DNA from: Bacillota bacterium
Lineage (GTDB): Bacteria > Bacillota > Clostridia > DSM-8532
Assembly: GCA_023415205.1 (NCBI GenBank)
Contig: JAEZLR010000034.1
Span: forward strand, 17,210 to 81,209
DNA: 64,000 nucleotides
Reading direction: 5' to 3'
Position numbers and translations under genes: made by a program. The notes under the pieces were generated by a model. It worked only from the letters and a program-made list of their open reading frames with translations. It was not told the origin of the DNA and made no database searches. Positions within the stretch are counted from its first letter, which is position 1. Each line of letters opens with the position of its first letter. Below are positions 34,961 through 43,439 of the stretch, piece by piece.

Positions 34961-35071
34961 GTATTGGCTCATTATTAAATGCTCCATAGAAAGTAATCTT
35001 GGCGAACGGATTCTTAAGAAGAGACTAACGTGGGCTGATGACATTACCTAGGATCTGGAGGTGCCTATATC

Positions 35072-35722
35072 GTGGAATTATCAGTTTTGCTGGCTAAGCT
35101 AAGCGAAGGCATGCTTGTCTCGTTTCAAATATTTGCGTTAACGCTTTTGTTTTCGCTCCCCTTAGGGCTTATTGTGGCCTTGGGCCGCATGTCCAGGAAT
35201 TTCCTTTTAAGAAATATTATCAAAATATACATTTCCATTATGCGCGGAACCCCTTTGATGCTTCAGCTCATGGTGGTCTATTTTGGACCCTTCTACCTCT
35301 TTGGCTGGACCATGCCCCGGGGCTATCGGTTTATTGCTGTCATCATCGGCTTTGTGTTAAACTATGCCGCCTATTTTGCGGAGATCTATCGGGGCGGTAT
35401 TGCTTCCATGTCCATAGGACAGTATGAGGCTGCCAAGGTACTGGGTTACAGCAGAGCCCAGACCTTTATGAAGATCATACTGCCCCAGGTGATCAAGCGG
35501 ATTCTTCCCTCAGTAACCAATGAAATTATTACGTTGATAAAAGATACCTCTCTGGCCTTTGTTATTTCTGTTTCTGAAATGTTCACGGCGGCCAAGGCCA
35601 TTGCCTCGGCCCAAGCCAACATGATTCCCTACCTTGCGGCCGGTCTCTTTTATTATGTATTCAATTATATTGTCGCCTTCACCATGGAATGGGTGGAGAA
35701 AAGGTTCAGCTATTACAGATAG
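35072..35722 (+). CDS. Amino acid ABC transporter permease (HisM/GlnP type)
   Basis: 216 residues with about five membrane helices. The signature IMRGTPLMLQLMVVYF is typical of polar amino acid permeases, and the EAA loop that docks the ATPase reads EAAKVLGYSRAQTFMKIILP. Probably a homodimer in the membrane. The start is a GTG at 35072 after CTGGAGGTG. It lies between the binding protein and the ATPase of the same importer, 11 bp before the ATPase start. Confidence 0.92.
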   Translation: MELSVLLAKLSEGMLVSFQIFALTLLFSLPLGLIVALGRMSRNFLLRNIIKIYISIMRGTPLMLQLMVVYFGPFYLFGWTMPRGYRFIAVIIGFVLNYAAYFAEIYRGGIASMSIGQYEAAKVLGYSRAQTFMKIILPQVIKRILPSVTNEIITLIKDTSLAFVISVSEMFTAAKAIASAQANMIPYLAAGLFYYVFNYIVAFTMEWVEKRFSYYR

Positions 35723-35733
35723 GAGGCCATCCC

Positions 35734-36498
35734 ATGACATTATTGGAAATCAGAAATCTAAGAAAGACCTTTGATGGCCTTGAGGTCATCAAGGATATCT
35801 CACTCAAGGTTGAACAAGGGCAGGTAGTGGCCATTATCGGTCCATCGGGTTCCGGCAAATCAACCTTGCTGCGGTGTGCCACCCTATTGGAAACGGTGGA
35901 TTCAGGGGATCTTATATACATGGGTGAGCCTGCCGTCCACACGGATATTCACGGCGAGACCTGCTATGCGCCGCCCAAGCACCTTAAAAAGATTCAAAGC
36001 TATTTTGGTCTGGTTTTCCAGAATTTTAATCTATTTCCCCATTATTCGGTGATTAAAAACATTATTGATGCCCCCATGCATGTGCAGAAAAAAAGCAGGC
36101 AAGAGGCTCTGACTGTAGGCCGGGAGCTACTGGAGAAGATGGGGCTATCAGACAAGGAAAACGCTTACCCCTGTCAGCTTTCGGGAGGCCAGCAGCAGCG
36201 TGTATCCATTGCCCGAGCCCTTGCACTAAATCCAAAGATACTCTTTTTCGACGAGCCCACCTCCGCCCTTGACCCTGAATTAACCGGGGAAATACTCAGA
36301 GTCATCAGGGATTTGGCGGCCGAGCATATGACCATGGTGATCGTAACCCATGAGATGAGCTTTGCCAGAGACGTGGCCGATCATATTATTTTTATGGATG
36401 GTGGAGTTATCGTTGAGGAAGGCACTCCGGAGGAAGTCATCAATAACCCTCAAAGTGATCGAACCAAGGCTTTTTTAAACAGGTTCAACGAGTTCTAA
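35734..36498 (+). CDS. Amino acid ABC transporter ATPase (GlnQ type)
   Basis: 254 residues. Walker A GPSGSGKST (about 35-43), signature LSGGQQQRVSIARAL, Walker B ILFFDEPTSALDP, switch VTHEMSFA. Compared with close relatives there is a small insertion after the Q-region (AVHTDIHGETCYAPPKHLKK), which is not rare in this group. The ATG at 35734 lies 7 bp after AGGAGG; the longer frame from 35689 would overlap the permease and is unlikely. Completes the three-gene polar amino acid importer. Confidence 0.93.
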   Translation: MTLLEIRNLRKTFDGLEVIKDISLKVEQGQVVAIIGPSGSGKSTLLRCATLLETVDSGDLIYMGEPAVHTDIHGETCYAPPKHLKKIQSYFGLVFQNFNLFPHYSVIKNIIDAPMHVQKKSRQEALTVGRELLEKMGLSDKENAYPCQLSGGQQQRVSIARALALNPKILFFDEPTSALDPELTGEILRVIRDLAAEHMTMVIVTHEMSFARDVADHIIFMDGGVIVEEGTPEEVINNPQSDRTKAFLNRFNEF

Positions 36499-36517
36499 AT
36501 AGGCATAAAAAGGAGAG

Positions 36518-36565
36518 ACTAGGTATAATTTCACCCTAGTGCAATTATACTTTTCCTAGTATAAT
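36518..36565 (+). promoter_or_regulatory. livK promoter region with repeated CCTAGT motifs
   Basis: ACTAGG (36518-36523) and CCTAGT (36535-36540) form an inverted repeat that encloses TATAAT (36524-36529). A second CCTAGT (36555-36560) follows 20 bp later and abuts another TATAAT (36560-36565). The regular placement around two -10 boxes suggests an operator; -35 boxes are weak, as in activator-dependent promoters. Confidence 0.45.
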
Positions 36566-36600
36566 ATATAATAATTTTTATAGAGAGAAGGAGAGAGAAC

Positions 36601-37779
36601 ATGAAACGTATTACTAGCTTAGTTCTTTTGGTCACTTTGGTTGCCACTCTTTCCGCAGGTTGTGGAAGTCAGATGAACAAAACCGATGAAAAAGATAATC
36701 AGAAGGGTGATGTTATCAAGATCGGTATCAACTATGAGCTTTCAGGGGACGTGGCCTCCTATGGACAAAGCTCTGTTGAAGGAATTGAATTAGCCATTGA
36801 GCAAATCAATGGGGCAGGAGGTATTAACGGCAAGACAATCGAGGCTGTTAAGTACGACAACAAATCCGAGCCTGCCGAGGCTACCACCCTTGCCTCCAAG
36901 CTAATGACCCAGGATAAGGTGCTCGCCATCCTTGGCCCCGCCACATCCGGTTCATTTAAGGCGGAAATCCCTGTCGCCATCAAGAACAAAATTCCAGTTG
37001 TTTCCGGATCGGCTACAGCCGATGATGTTACCGTAGATGAGAAGGGTGTGAAGGAATACGCCTTCCGCATCTGCTTTAATGACTCCTACCAGGGAACGGC
37101 TATGGCTAACTTTGCATTAAAGAACCTTTCCAAGACCAAAGCCGTTGTCATCATGGACAGCTCCAGTGACTATGGCAAGGGGCTTGCAGAAAACTTTATC
37201 AAAACTTTTGAAGCCGCAGGCGGCACCATCGTGGCCAGAGAGGCCTATGTGGCGAAGGATACCGACTTTAATGCTATTTTGACTAAGATTAAGGGTAAGG
37301 ATTTTGATGTGATCTTTATTCCCGGTTATTACAATGAGGCTGGTCTTATCATTAAACAGGCCCGTGCTCTGGGAATTGATGTTCCTGTGCTGGGTGCCGA
37401 CGGCTTTGATTCCCCAACGCTTCTTGAATTGGCAGGTGCCGAAGCCCTAAACAATGTTTACTTCTCCAACCATTATTCATCTCTGGATCAGGATCCTACG
37501 GTTGTTAAATTTATAGCCGATTTTAAGGCCAAATACAATAAGGAACCCGATGCTTTCAATGCCTTGGGCTATGATCTGGCGAAGTTTGTTGCCGATGGTA
37601 TTGCACGAAGCGAAAAGCTTACGGGCGAGTCGATCAAAAATGCCCTCGCAGCTACCCAGAACTTCACCGGGGTCACTGGTTCCTTCAGTGTTGACGAAAA
37701 CCATAACCCTGTTAAGGCCATTGTAGTTATCGGCTTGAAGGATGGCGTACAATCCACCAGTGAAAAAGTCGCCCAATAG
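36601..37779 (+). CDS. livK: Branched-chain amino acid ABC transporter substrate-binding lipoprotein
   Basis: 392 residues, periplasmic-binding-protein type I fold of the LivK family. The lipoprotein signal ends in LSAGCGSQ (Cys about 21). KIGINYELSGDVASYGQSSVEGIELAIEQINGAGGI opens the mature domain, of which INGAGGINGK is typical, followed by LGPATSGSFKAEIPVA with the ligand-contacting Ser/Thr and GYYNEAGLIIKQARALG. It binds Leu/Ile/Val or a related amino acid outside the cell. GAGAAGGAGAGAG before the ATG. First gene of the liv operon. Confidence 0.93.
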   Translation: MKRITSLVLLVTLVATLSAGCGSQMNKTDEKDNQKGDVIKIGINYELSGDVASYGQSSVEGIELAIEQINGAGGINGKTIEAVKYDNKSEPAEATTLASKLMTQDKVLAILGPATSGSFKAEIPVAIKNKIPVVSGSATADDVTVDEKGVKEYAFRICFNDSYQGTAMANFALKNLSKTKAVVIMDSSSDYGKGLAENFIKTFEAAGGTIVAREAYVAKDTDFNAILTKIKGKDFDVIFIPGYYNEAGLIIKQARALGIDVPVLGADGFDSPTLLELAGAEALNNVYFSNHYSSLDQDPTVVKFIADFKAKYNKEPDAFNALGYDLAKFVADGIARSEKLTGESIKNALAATQNFTGVTGSFSVDENHNPVKAIVVIGLKDGVQSTSEKVAQ

Positions 37780-37797
37780 AAACAGAATCAAGAATGA

Positions 37798-37832
37798 TAT
37801 ATAAGTGGGACAATTAATTGCTCCCACTTATA
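37798..37832 (+). terminator. Hairpin between livK and livH
   Basis: ATATAAGTGGGA and TCCCACTTATAT form a perfect 12-bp stem with an 11-nt loop. The following GTGTTTC is only weakly T-rich, so partial termination or 3'-end protection of livK mRNA is more likely than a full stop. Confidence 0.55.
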
Positions 37833-37884
37833 TGTGTTTCATGACTTTACACTGCCTATCGCCATTGAAAGAAGGGATGATCAC

Positions 37885-38769
37885 TTGGAACAGCTTTTAC
37901 AACAGATTGTTAATGGGATATCGTTAGGAAGTATCTATGCCTTGATTGCACTGGGTTATACCATGGTTTACGGTATAATCAAACTCATCAATTTTGCTCA
38001 TAGTGAGGTTTATATGCTGGGCGCCTATGTGGGCTACCTTTGCATGACAACATTGCGCCTTGGTTTCTTTTGGTCTCTCTTGGTAGCGATGGCTTTTTGT
38101 ACTTTGTTGGGCGTCGTTGTTGAAAAAGTCGCTTATAAGCCCTTAAGAAATGCCACCAGGATAGCCGTTCTGATTACCGCTATTGGAGTTTCGCTTTTTT
38201 TGCAATACGTTACCATGGCTATTGTAGGGCCCAATGTGCGAACCTATCCTGCAGTGGGAGGGTTACTGGCAGAGTCTCTTACATTAGGCAGTGTCCGAAT
38301 CTCCGCCCAGCAAATAATTATTATATCAGTCACTGTGGTATTAATGATCGTTCTACAGTTCATTGTCAAGAAAACAAGAATAGGACGGGCCATGCGGGCC
38401 GTTTCATTGGATAGGGATGCCTCCGAACTCATGGGCATTAATATCAATACCACCATTTCCTTTACCTTCGCCCTGGGTTCTGCTTTGGCGGGTGCGGCCG
38501 GTGTTCTGGTGGGGGTCTATTACAATTCCATCAACCCCCTTATGGGTACACTTCCAGGGCTGAAGGCCTTTGTTGCCGCCGTATTTGGCGGGATCGGCCT
38601 TATCCCGGGGGCCATGATTGGTGGTTACTTTATTGGTATCGTTGAGGTCTTCGTCTCCGGCTATGGAAACTCCATGTACAGGGACGGAGTCGTTTTTGCC
38701 ATTTTGATTCTGATACTGATTCTAAAGCCAGCAGGTCTTCTTGGTAAAAATGTAAGGGAGAAGGTGTAG
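37885..38769 (+). CDS. livH: Branched-chain amino acid ABC transporter permease LivH
   Basis: 294 residues with about eight membrane helices. GISLGSIYALIALGYTMVYGIIKLINFAHSEVYMLGAY is the classical LivH opening, of which GIIKLINFAHSEVYMLGAY is diagnostic; GMNINTTISFTFALGSALAGAAG-type text is present as GININTTISFTFALGSALAG. The start chosen is a TTG at 37885, about 8 bp after AGAAGGGATG. The alternative GTG at 37834 abuts the hairpin downstream of livK and has no ribosome site. One of two different permeases of the Liv importer. Confidence 0.9.
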   Translation: MEQLLQQIVNGISLGSIYALIALGYTMVYGIIKLINFAHSEVYMLGAYVGYLCMTTLRLGFFWSLLVAMAFCTLLGVVVEKVAYKPLRNATRIAVLITAIGVSLFLQYVTMAIVGPNVRTYPAVGGLLAESLTLGSVRISAQQIIIISVTVVLMIVLQFIVKKTRIGRAMRAVSLDRDASELMGININTTISFTFALGSALAGAAGVLVGVYYNSINPLMGTLPGLKAFVAAVFGGIGLIPGAMIGGYFIGIVEVFVSGYGNSMYRDGVVFAILILILILKPAGLLGKNVREKV

Positions 38770-38770
38770 C

Positions 38771-39742
38771 ATGAAGAAACTATTGAAGAACAGCAGACTC
38801 ATGAAGCTCATCTCTCTCGTTCTAGCCTTTGCCATTGTACAGGCTCTTATCTCTACAGGTATTATCAGTGACTATCTTCAGGCGACGTTGGCCACCATTT
38901 GCATTAATATTATTCTGGCGGTCAGCCTGAACCTTATCACAGGCTTTACGGGTCAATTCTCCTTGGGTCATGCAGGTTTTATGTCTATTGGCGCTTATGT
39001 GTGTGCGATTATTACTCTTCGCATGTCCACTACCTTTGGCTTTGTCCTGGGTGTTTTTGCCGGGGCTTTAACTGCTGCCCTCATAGGATGCCTGGTTGGA
39101 CTACCCACTCTCAGGCTTAAAGGGGATTATCTGGCCATAGCCACCCTGGGTATGGCAGAGATCATTCGTATTGTCTTCCTTAATATGGAGATCACCAATG
39201 GCGCCGCGGGCTTAAGTGGCATTCCGCAGTTTGTCAACTGGATATGGCTATTCGTCTTTACAGCGGGAACTATCATCCTTATCGCCAACTTCATTAAGTC
39301 TTCTCACGGACGGGCCTTAATCTCCATCCGAGAGGATGAGATTGCCGCTGAGGCCATGGGTATTAATTCCACAAGGTATAAGGTCATGGCCTTTACCATT
39401 GGGGCCTTTTTCGCTGGTATTGCCGGTGCTCTGTATGCCTCTTATTTCTATTTTATTAAGCCTGATTTGTTTGGCTTCCTTAAATCCATCGATGTTCTCG
39501 TCATCGTGGTATTCGGAGGGATGGGCAGCTTGTCAGGATCGGTTATTTCAGCTTTCTTGCTGGCTCTGATTTCCACCTATCTCCAGTCCTTCTCGGAAAT
39601 TCGCATGATTCTGTATGCCTTGCTTCTGGTGGTCATCATGATTTTCCGTCCCCAGGGCCTGATGGGTTCCAAAGAGGTTTCCCTGTCGGCATTAAGCAAG
39701 GTGGGACAACGCTTCCAATCCAAGAAGGGAGGGCTAAAATGA
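38771..39742 (+). CDS. livM: Branched-chain amino acid ABC transporter permease LivM
   Basis: 323 residues, second membrane subunit. Typical text is NIILAVSLNLITGFTGQFSLGHAGFMSIGAY near residue 55, of which TGQFSLGHAGFMSIGAY is diagnostic, GRALISIREDEIAAEAMGIN in the cytoplasmic coupling region, and GGMGSLSGSVISAFLL near the end. AGAAGGTG precedes the ATG, one base after the stop of livH. The end overlaps the livG start (ATGA). Confidence 0.93.
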   Translation: MKKLLKNSRLMKLISLVLAFAIVQALISTGIISDYLQATLATICINIILAVSLNLITGFTGQFSLGHAGFMSIGAYVCAIITLRMSTTFGFVLGVFAGALTAALIGCLVGLPTLRLKGDYLAIATLGMAEIIRIVFLNMEITNGAAGLSGIPQFVNWIWLFVFTAGTIILIANFIKSSHGRALISIREDEIAAEAMGINSTRYKVMAFTIGAFFAGIAGALYASYFYFIKPDLFGFLKSIDVLVIVVFGGMGSLSGSVISAFLLALISTYLQSFSEIRMILYALLLVVIMIFRPQGLMGSKEVSLSALSKVGQRFQSKKGGLK

Positions 39743-40527
39743 TGCCAATCCTGAGTGTTAACAAGTTAACTAAATCCTTTGGCGGATTAACAGCCGTCTC
39801 CAATGTCAGCATGGAGCTGGAACAGGGCGAGCTGGTAGGGCTCATTGGGCCCAATGGCGCCGGAAAAACGACATTGTTTAATCTGCTTACCGGTGTTTAC
39901 GTACCCACCAATGGAACCATCACTCTTGCAAAGGAGAGTCAAAGTAAGTCCCTTCAAGGTCTTAAGCCTTACACTATCTGTAAGGCGGGCCTGGCAAGAA
40001 CCTTTCAGAATATTCGTCTTTTTAAGGATCTGACCGTTTTAGACAACGTACGAATAGCCATGCATCAAAATGTCAAGTATGGCCTCATCCCAAGCTTTTT
40101 CCATCTTCCGACTTATAGAAAGGAAGAGGAAAAGCTACTGGAGGAGGCTCTGGAGCTTTTAAAAATATTCCAGCTTGATCATAAAAAGGATGAGTTGGCC
40201 AGAAATTTGCCCTACGGTGAGCAACGACATCTTGAAATTGCCCGTGCTTTAGCAACCAAGCCTGTTCTGCTTCTTCTGGACGAACCTGCGGCTGGTATGA
40301 ACCCGGCTGAAACCGCCCAATTAACCGAGTTGATTGGCTGGATCAGGGCAAAATTTAATCTGACGATACTTCTCATTGAGCATGATATGTCTCTGGTGAT
40401 GAAAATCTGTGAGCGCATCTATGTCTTGGACTACGGGATGATAATTGCCAACGGAACGCCGCAGGAGATTAAAAATAATAAACGTGTTATTGAAGCTTAT
40501 CTGGGGGAGGAAATCAGCAATGTTTGA
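39739..40527 (+). CDS. livG: Branched-chain amino acid ABC transporter ATPase LivG
   Basis: 262 residues. Walker A GPNGAGKTT (about 38-46), the Q-loop LARTFQNIRLF, a signature replaced by LPYGEQRHLEIARAL as usual in LivG, Walker B LLLDEPAAGMNP, switch IEHDMSLV. It energises import together with LivF. The ATG overlaps the livM stop; AGGGAGGGC is upstream. It overlaps the livF start by 8 bp. Confidence 0.94.
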   Translation: MMPILSVNKLTKSFGGLTAVSNVSMELEQGELVGLIGPNGAGKTTLFNLLTGVYVPTNGTITLAKESQSKSLQGLKPYTICKAGLARTFQNIRLFKDLTVLDNVRIAMHQNVKYGLIPSFFHLPTYRKEEEKLLEEALELLKIFQLDHKKDELARNLPYGEQRHLEIARALATKPVLLLLDEPAAGMNPAETAQLTELIGWIRAKFNLTILLIEHDMSLVMKICERIYVLDYGMIIANGTPQEIKNNKRVIEAYLGEEISNV

Positions 40528-41224
40528 GATAAAGAACATCGATGTCCATTTTGGTGTGATCCATGCCCTCAAGAATGTGTCGTTAACTGTCAATGATGGG
40601 ACCATTGTTACCTTGATCGGGGCTAACGGTGCAGGAAAGACCACCACCCTGCGCACCGCTTCGGGCCTTAAAAAACCAACTCAGGGTGAGATATGGCTGG
40701 ATGGTAAAAATATTACCGCCACCTCAGCTCAGGATAGGGTTAAAATGGGAATCTCCCACGTTCCGGAAGGACGCCGTGTCTTTTCCTCCATGACGGTGCT
40801 TGAGAATCTTGAACTGGGTGCCTACTTGAGGCGCGACAAGGAGGGTATTGCCAAGGATCTTCAGAGAGTCTATGAGCGCTTTCCCATTCTGGCCGATAGA
40901 AAAAAGCAGGCGGCGGGAACCTTGTCCGGAGGAGAACAGCAAATGCTGGCCATAGGCCGTGCCCTCATGAGCAAACCTAAAATTCTGTTTCTGGATGAAC
41001 CCTCTATGGGACTTGCTCCCCTGTTGGTTCAGGAGATTTTCAGTATAATAAAAGACATTAATAAGGCTGGAACAACGATTCTCCTTATTGAGCAGAATGC
41101 CAGCATGGCCTTGCAGATTGCCCATCATGCCTATGTTATGGAGACTGGATCCATCGTTCTTTCGGGTACGGGAACGGATCTCATTGAGAGTGAGGACATT
41201 AAAAAAGCCTACCTAGGAGGTTAA
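40520..41224 (+). CDS. livF: Branched-chain amino acid ABC transporter ATPase LivF
   Basis: 234 residues. Walker A GANGAGKTT (about 34-42), VPEGRRVFSSMTVLENLELGAY (of which VPEGRRVFSSMTVLENL is the LivF hallmark), signature LSGGEQQMLAIGRAL, Walker B ILFLDEPSMGLAP, switch IEQNAS as usual in LivF. The ATG at 40520 follows GGGGGAGG; a longer frame from 40445 runs through livG and is rejected. Last transporter gene; a CBS-ACT gene follows within 4 bp. Confidence 0.94.
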   Translation: MFEIKNIDVHFGVIHALKNVSLTVNDGTIVTLIGANGAGKTTTLRTASGLKKPTQGEIWLDGKNITATSAQDRVKMGISHVPEGRRVFSSMTVLENLELGAYLRRDKEGIAKDLQRVYERFPILADRKKQAAGTLSGGEQQMLAIGRALMSKPKILFLDEPSMGLAPLLVQEIFSIIKDINKAGTTILLIEQNASMALQIAHHAYVMETGSIVLSGTGTDLIESEDIKKAYLGG

Positions 41225-41228
41225 AGTT

Positions 41229-41870
41229 ATGTTTGTAAAAAATAAGATGACAGCAAACCCGTTCACCATCTCGCCAGATCAGACCATTCCTGATGCGCAT
41301 GAAATCATGGCGGCCCATGGCATTCGCCGCTTGCCTGTTATGAAGAACGGCAAGCTGGTGGGTATCGTCTCCAGGGAAGATATTTCTAAATACAGCCCAT
41401 CTAAGGCGACAAGCCTGAGTATGGGAGAAATAACCTACCTTCTTGCCAAAACGAAAATCAGTATGATTATGACTAAGGACCCTACCACCATCTCCTCCAG
41501 TGCGCTTCTAGAAGAGGCAGCTATCCTGATGCGCGATAACAGCATCAGCTTCCTTCCTGTGGTGGATGGCGACAAGCTGGTAGGGATTATCACCGAGAGT
41601 GATATTTTCGACTCCTTTATTGAGCTTTTGGGCTTTAGGGAGAACGGAACCCGACTTACAATAGAAGCAGATGACGCTCCGGGCATTATGTCCAACCTGA
41701 CCCGAATCATCGGGGAGTTTGGGGCCAATATCAATCATGTGGCTGTTTACCGGGGCTCCAACGGAAAAAGCGCCATCGTAGTGGGGGTGAACTCCCTCAA
41801 TACCGCCGACATGGAAAAGTCCATTGAAAAGCAGGGATTTAAGATTCTATACAAGCTTCAGAACAAATAG
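41229..41870 (+). CDS. CBS-pair plus ACT-domain protein (AcuB-like)
   Basis: 213 residues. Two CBS motifs (about 1-60 and 75-130; MTANPFTISPDQTI and MTKDPTTISSSALLEEA, each ending in LVGIV/LVGIITESDIF) bind adenine nucleotides. The C-terminal ACT domain (about 138-210; RLTIEADDAPGIMSNLTRIIGEFGANINHV) typically binds amino acids. It is four bases behind livF in the same operon with AGGAGGTTAAAG before the ATG, suggesting that it senses energy state and an amino acid to tune branched-chain amino acid uptake or metabolism. That role is inference; AcuB relatives were first noted in acetoin loci. Confidence 0.88.
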   Translation: MFVKNKMTANPFTISPDQTIPDAHEIMAAHGIRRLPVMKNGKLVGIVSREDISKYSPSKATSLSMGEITYLLAKTKISMIMTKDPTTISSSALLEEAAILMRDNSISFLPVVDGDKLVGIITESDIFDSFIELLGFRENGTRLTIEADDAPGIMSNLTRIIGEFGANINHVAVYRGSNGKSAIVVGVNSLNTADMEKSIEKQGFKILYKLQNK

Positions 41871-41892
41871 AAGCAGTGTAATAACCTTCACC

Positions 41893-41926
41893 AGCCACTT
41901 GCTTGCTAAGCAAGTGGCTCTCTTTA
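41893..41926 (+). terminator. Intrinsic terminator of the liv operon
   Basis: AGCCACTTGCTT and AAGCAAGTGGCT form a perfect 12-bp stem with a 3-nt loop, followed by CTCTTTAT. Confidence 0.85.
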
Positions 41927-42035
41927 TGTCCCTTGGTTTCCGAGGGTTCAGATTGAATTTTTATTGGGAATGATTTAATATGATTTCAACAAGCTAAGAC
42001 GAGTTCCATGACAGCATAGGGAAGGAAGAGGGAGT

Positions 42036-43406
42036 ATGAATCATGATTTAATCATCATTGGCGGAGGCCCTGCGGGATATCTCGCAGCCGAAAAGGCAGG
42101 CCGAGCGGGCCTTAAAACCTTGCTCATCGAGGAGCGTGGCGTAGGCGGCGTCTGCCTTAATGAGGGCTGTATCCCGTCAAAAACCCTGCTCTACTCGGCC
42201 AAGCTCTATGAGCAGGCCTTAAATGGTCAAAAATATGGTGTGGCGGTGACTAATCCTCAGCTCAACCACACAGTGGTGGTGGACAGAAAAAACAAGGTGG
42301 TTAGAACCCTCCTTATAGGAATAAAAGATGCCCTGAAAAAGTCCGGGGTGGTTATTTTTGAGGGCCGCGCTCAGGTTGTAGGGAAAGGAGAAGAAGGTTT
42401 TTTAGTTCGCTCCGGTGAACAGGTTTTTGAAGGGAGCAGGCTTTTAATCGCCACCGGCTCGGTGCCTGTAATTCCTCCGCTCCCCGGAATTGTCGAGGGA
42501 CTGGAACGGGGTTATGTGGTGACCAGTCGGGAGCTTCTTGGCCTCCGAGACATCCCCTCATCCCTGGTCATTCTAGGGGGTGGAGTTATTGGGCTGGAAA
42601 TGGCCGCCTATTTTAGCACGGCGGGGAGCCAGGTGACTGTGGTGGAAATGCTGGATCATATTGCCGGTGCAACGGACGGAGAGATTGGCGGTATGCTGCT
42701 TAAACACCTCCAAAAAAGGGGTGTGTCCTTCAAACTCAGTGCAAAAGTAACTGAAATCAGGGAGAAAGAGGTCTGCTTTGAATCAGAGGGTAAGACGCAG
42801 ACTCTTACGGCTGAGAAGGTGCTTTTGAGCGTGGGCAGAAGGCCCGCAACCCAAGGGCTTGGCCTTGAAACCCTGGGTGTCCAAATAGAGGGAGATAAAA
42901 TACTGACCGACGAATTTGGCAGAACAAGTATCCCTGGTGTTTATGGAGCCGGGGATGTTAACGGTATCTCCATGCTGGCCCATACTGCCTATCGGGAAGC
43001 GGAGGTATGCGTACACCATATGCTGGGCATACAAGATACCCTTTCCTATCAAGCCATCCCTGCGGTGATCTATACCCAGCCCGAGGTAGGGGGTGTGGGT
43101 GAAACAGAGGAAACGGCAAGGCAAAAGGGATTGGATTATGAAGCAGCCAAGCTCTCTCTGCGTTTCAGCGGACGATTTCTGGCGGAAAACGAGGGGGGAG
43201 ACGGCCTGTGTAAAGTGCTGGTAGAGCGGTCCAGCAGGAGGCTGATAGGCGTTCACATCCTTGGAAGCTATGCCTCGGAAATGATCTATGGTGCAGCAGT
43301 GATGATAGAGCAGGGGATGAGGATTGATGATATAAAAAGGGTGGTTTTCCCTCATCCCACCGTTTCGGAGATCCTTAGGGAAACCCTGTTGAGAATCGAA
43401 GGATAG
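42036..43406 (+). CDS. lpdA: Dihydrolipoamide dehydrogenase-type flavoprotein
   Basis: 456 residues, the E3 class of pyridine nucleotide disulfide oxidoreductases. FAD-binding IIGGGPAGYLAAEKAGRAG begins at residue 5. The redox-active disulfide is GGVCLNEGCIPSKTLL (Cys about 40 and 45). NAD-binding is VILGGGVIGLEMAAYF, GVYGAGDV contacts FAD, and the C-terminal dimer motif with the catalytic His is FPHPTVSEIL. No lipoylated complex genes (E1/E2 or glycine cleavage) are adjacent, so the complex it serves cannot be told. GGGAAGGAAGAGGGAGT precedes the ATG. Confidence 0.92.
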   Translation: MNHDLIIIGGGPAGYLAAEKAGRAGLKTLLIEERGVGGVCLNEGCIPSKTLLYSAKLYEQALNGQKYGVAVTNPQLNHTVVVDRKNKVVRTLLIGIKDALKKSGVVIFEGRAQVVGKGEEGFLVRSGEQVFEGSRLLIATGSVPVIPPLPGIVEGLERGYVVTSRELLGLRDIPSSLVILGGGVIGLEMAAYFSTAGSQVTVVEMLDHIAGATDGEIGGMLLKHLQKRGVSFKLSAKVTEIREKEVCFESEGKTQTLTAEKVLLSVGRRPATQGLGLETLGVQIEGDKILTDEFGRTSIPGVYGAGDVNGISMLAHTAYREAEVCVHHMLGIQDTLSYQAIPAVIYTQPEVGGVGETEETARQKGLDYEAAKLSLRFSGRFLAENEGGDGLCKVLVERSSRRLIGVHILGSYASEMIYGAAVMIEQGMRIDDIKRVVFPHPTVSEILRETLLRIEG

Positions 43407-43411
43407 AAGCA

Positions 43412-43439
43412 AGGGGGCATCGGCCCCCCTTTTTTATTG
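43412..43439. terminator. Bidirectional intrinsic terminator between lpdA and the MFS gene
   Basis: A GGGGGC...GCCCCC stem with loop ATCG is followed by TTTTTTATT on the plus strand. It sits between two convergent genes and overlaps the last bases of the minus-strand MFS gene. Confidence 0.85.

Noticed and set aside
37834..37884. GTG at 37834 as start of livH
   Set aside because: It abuts the 3' arm of the hairpin after livK and lacks a ribosome site; the TTG at 37885 has one and fits the LivH N-terminus.
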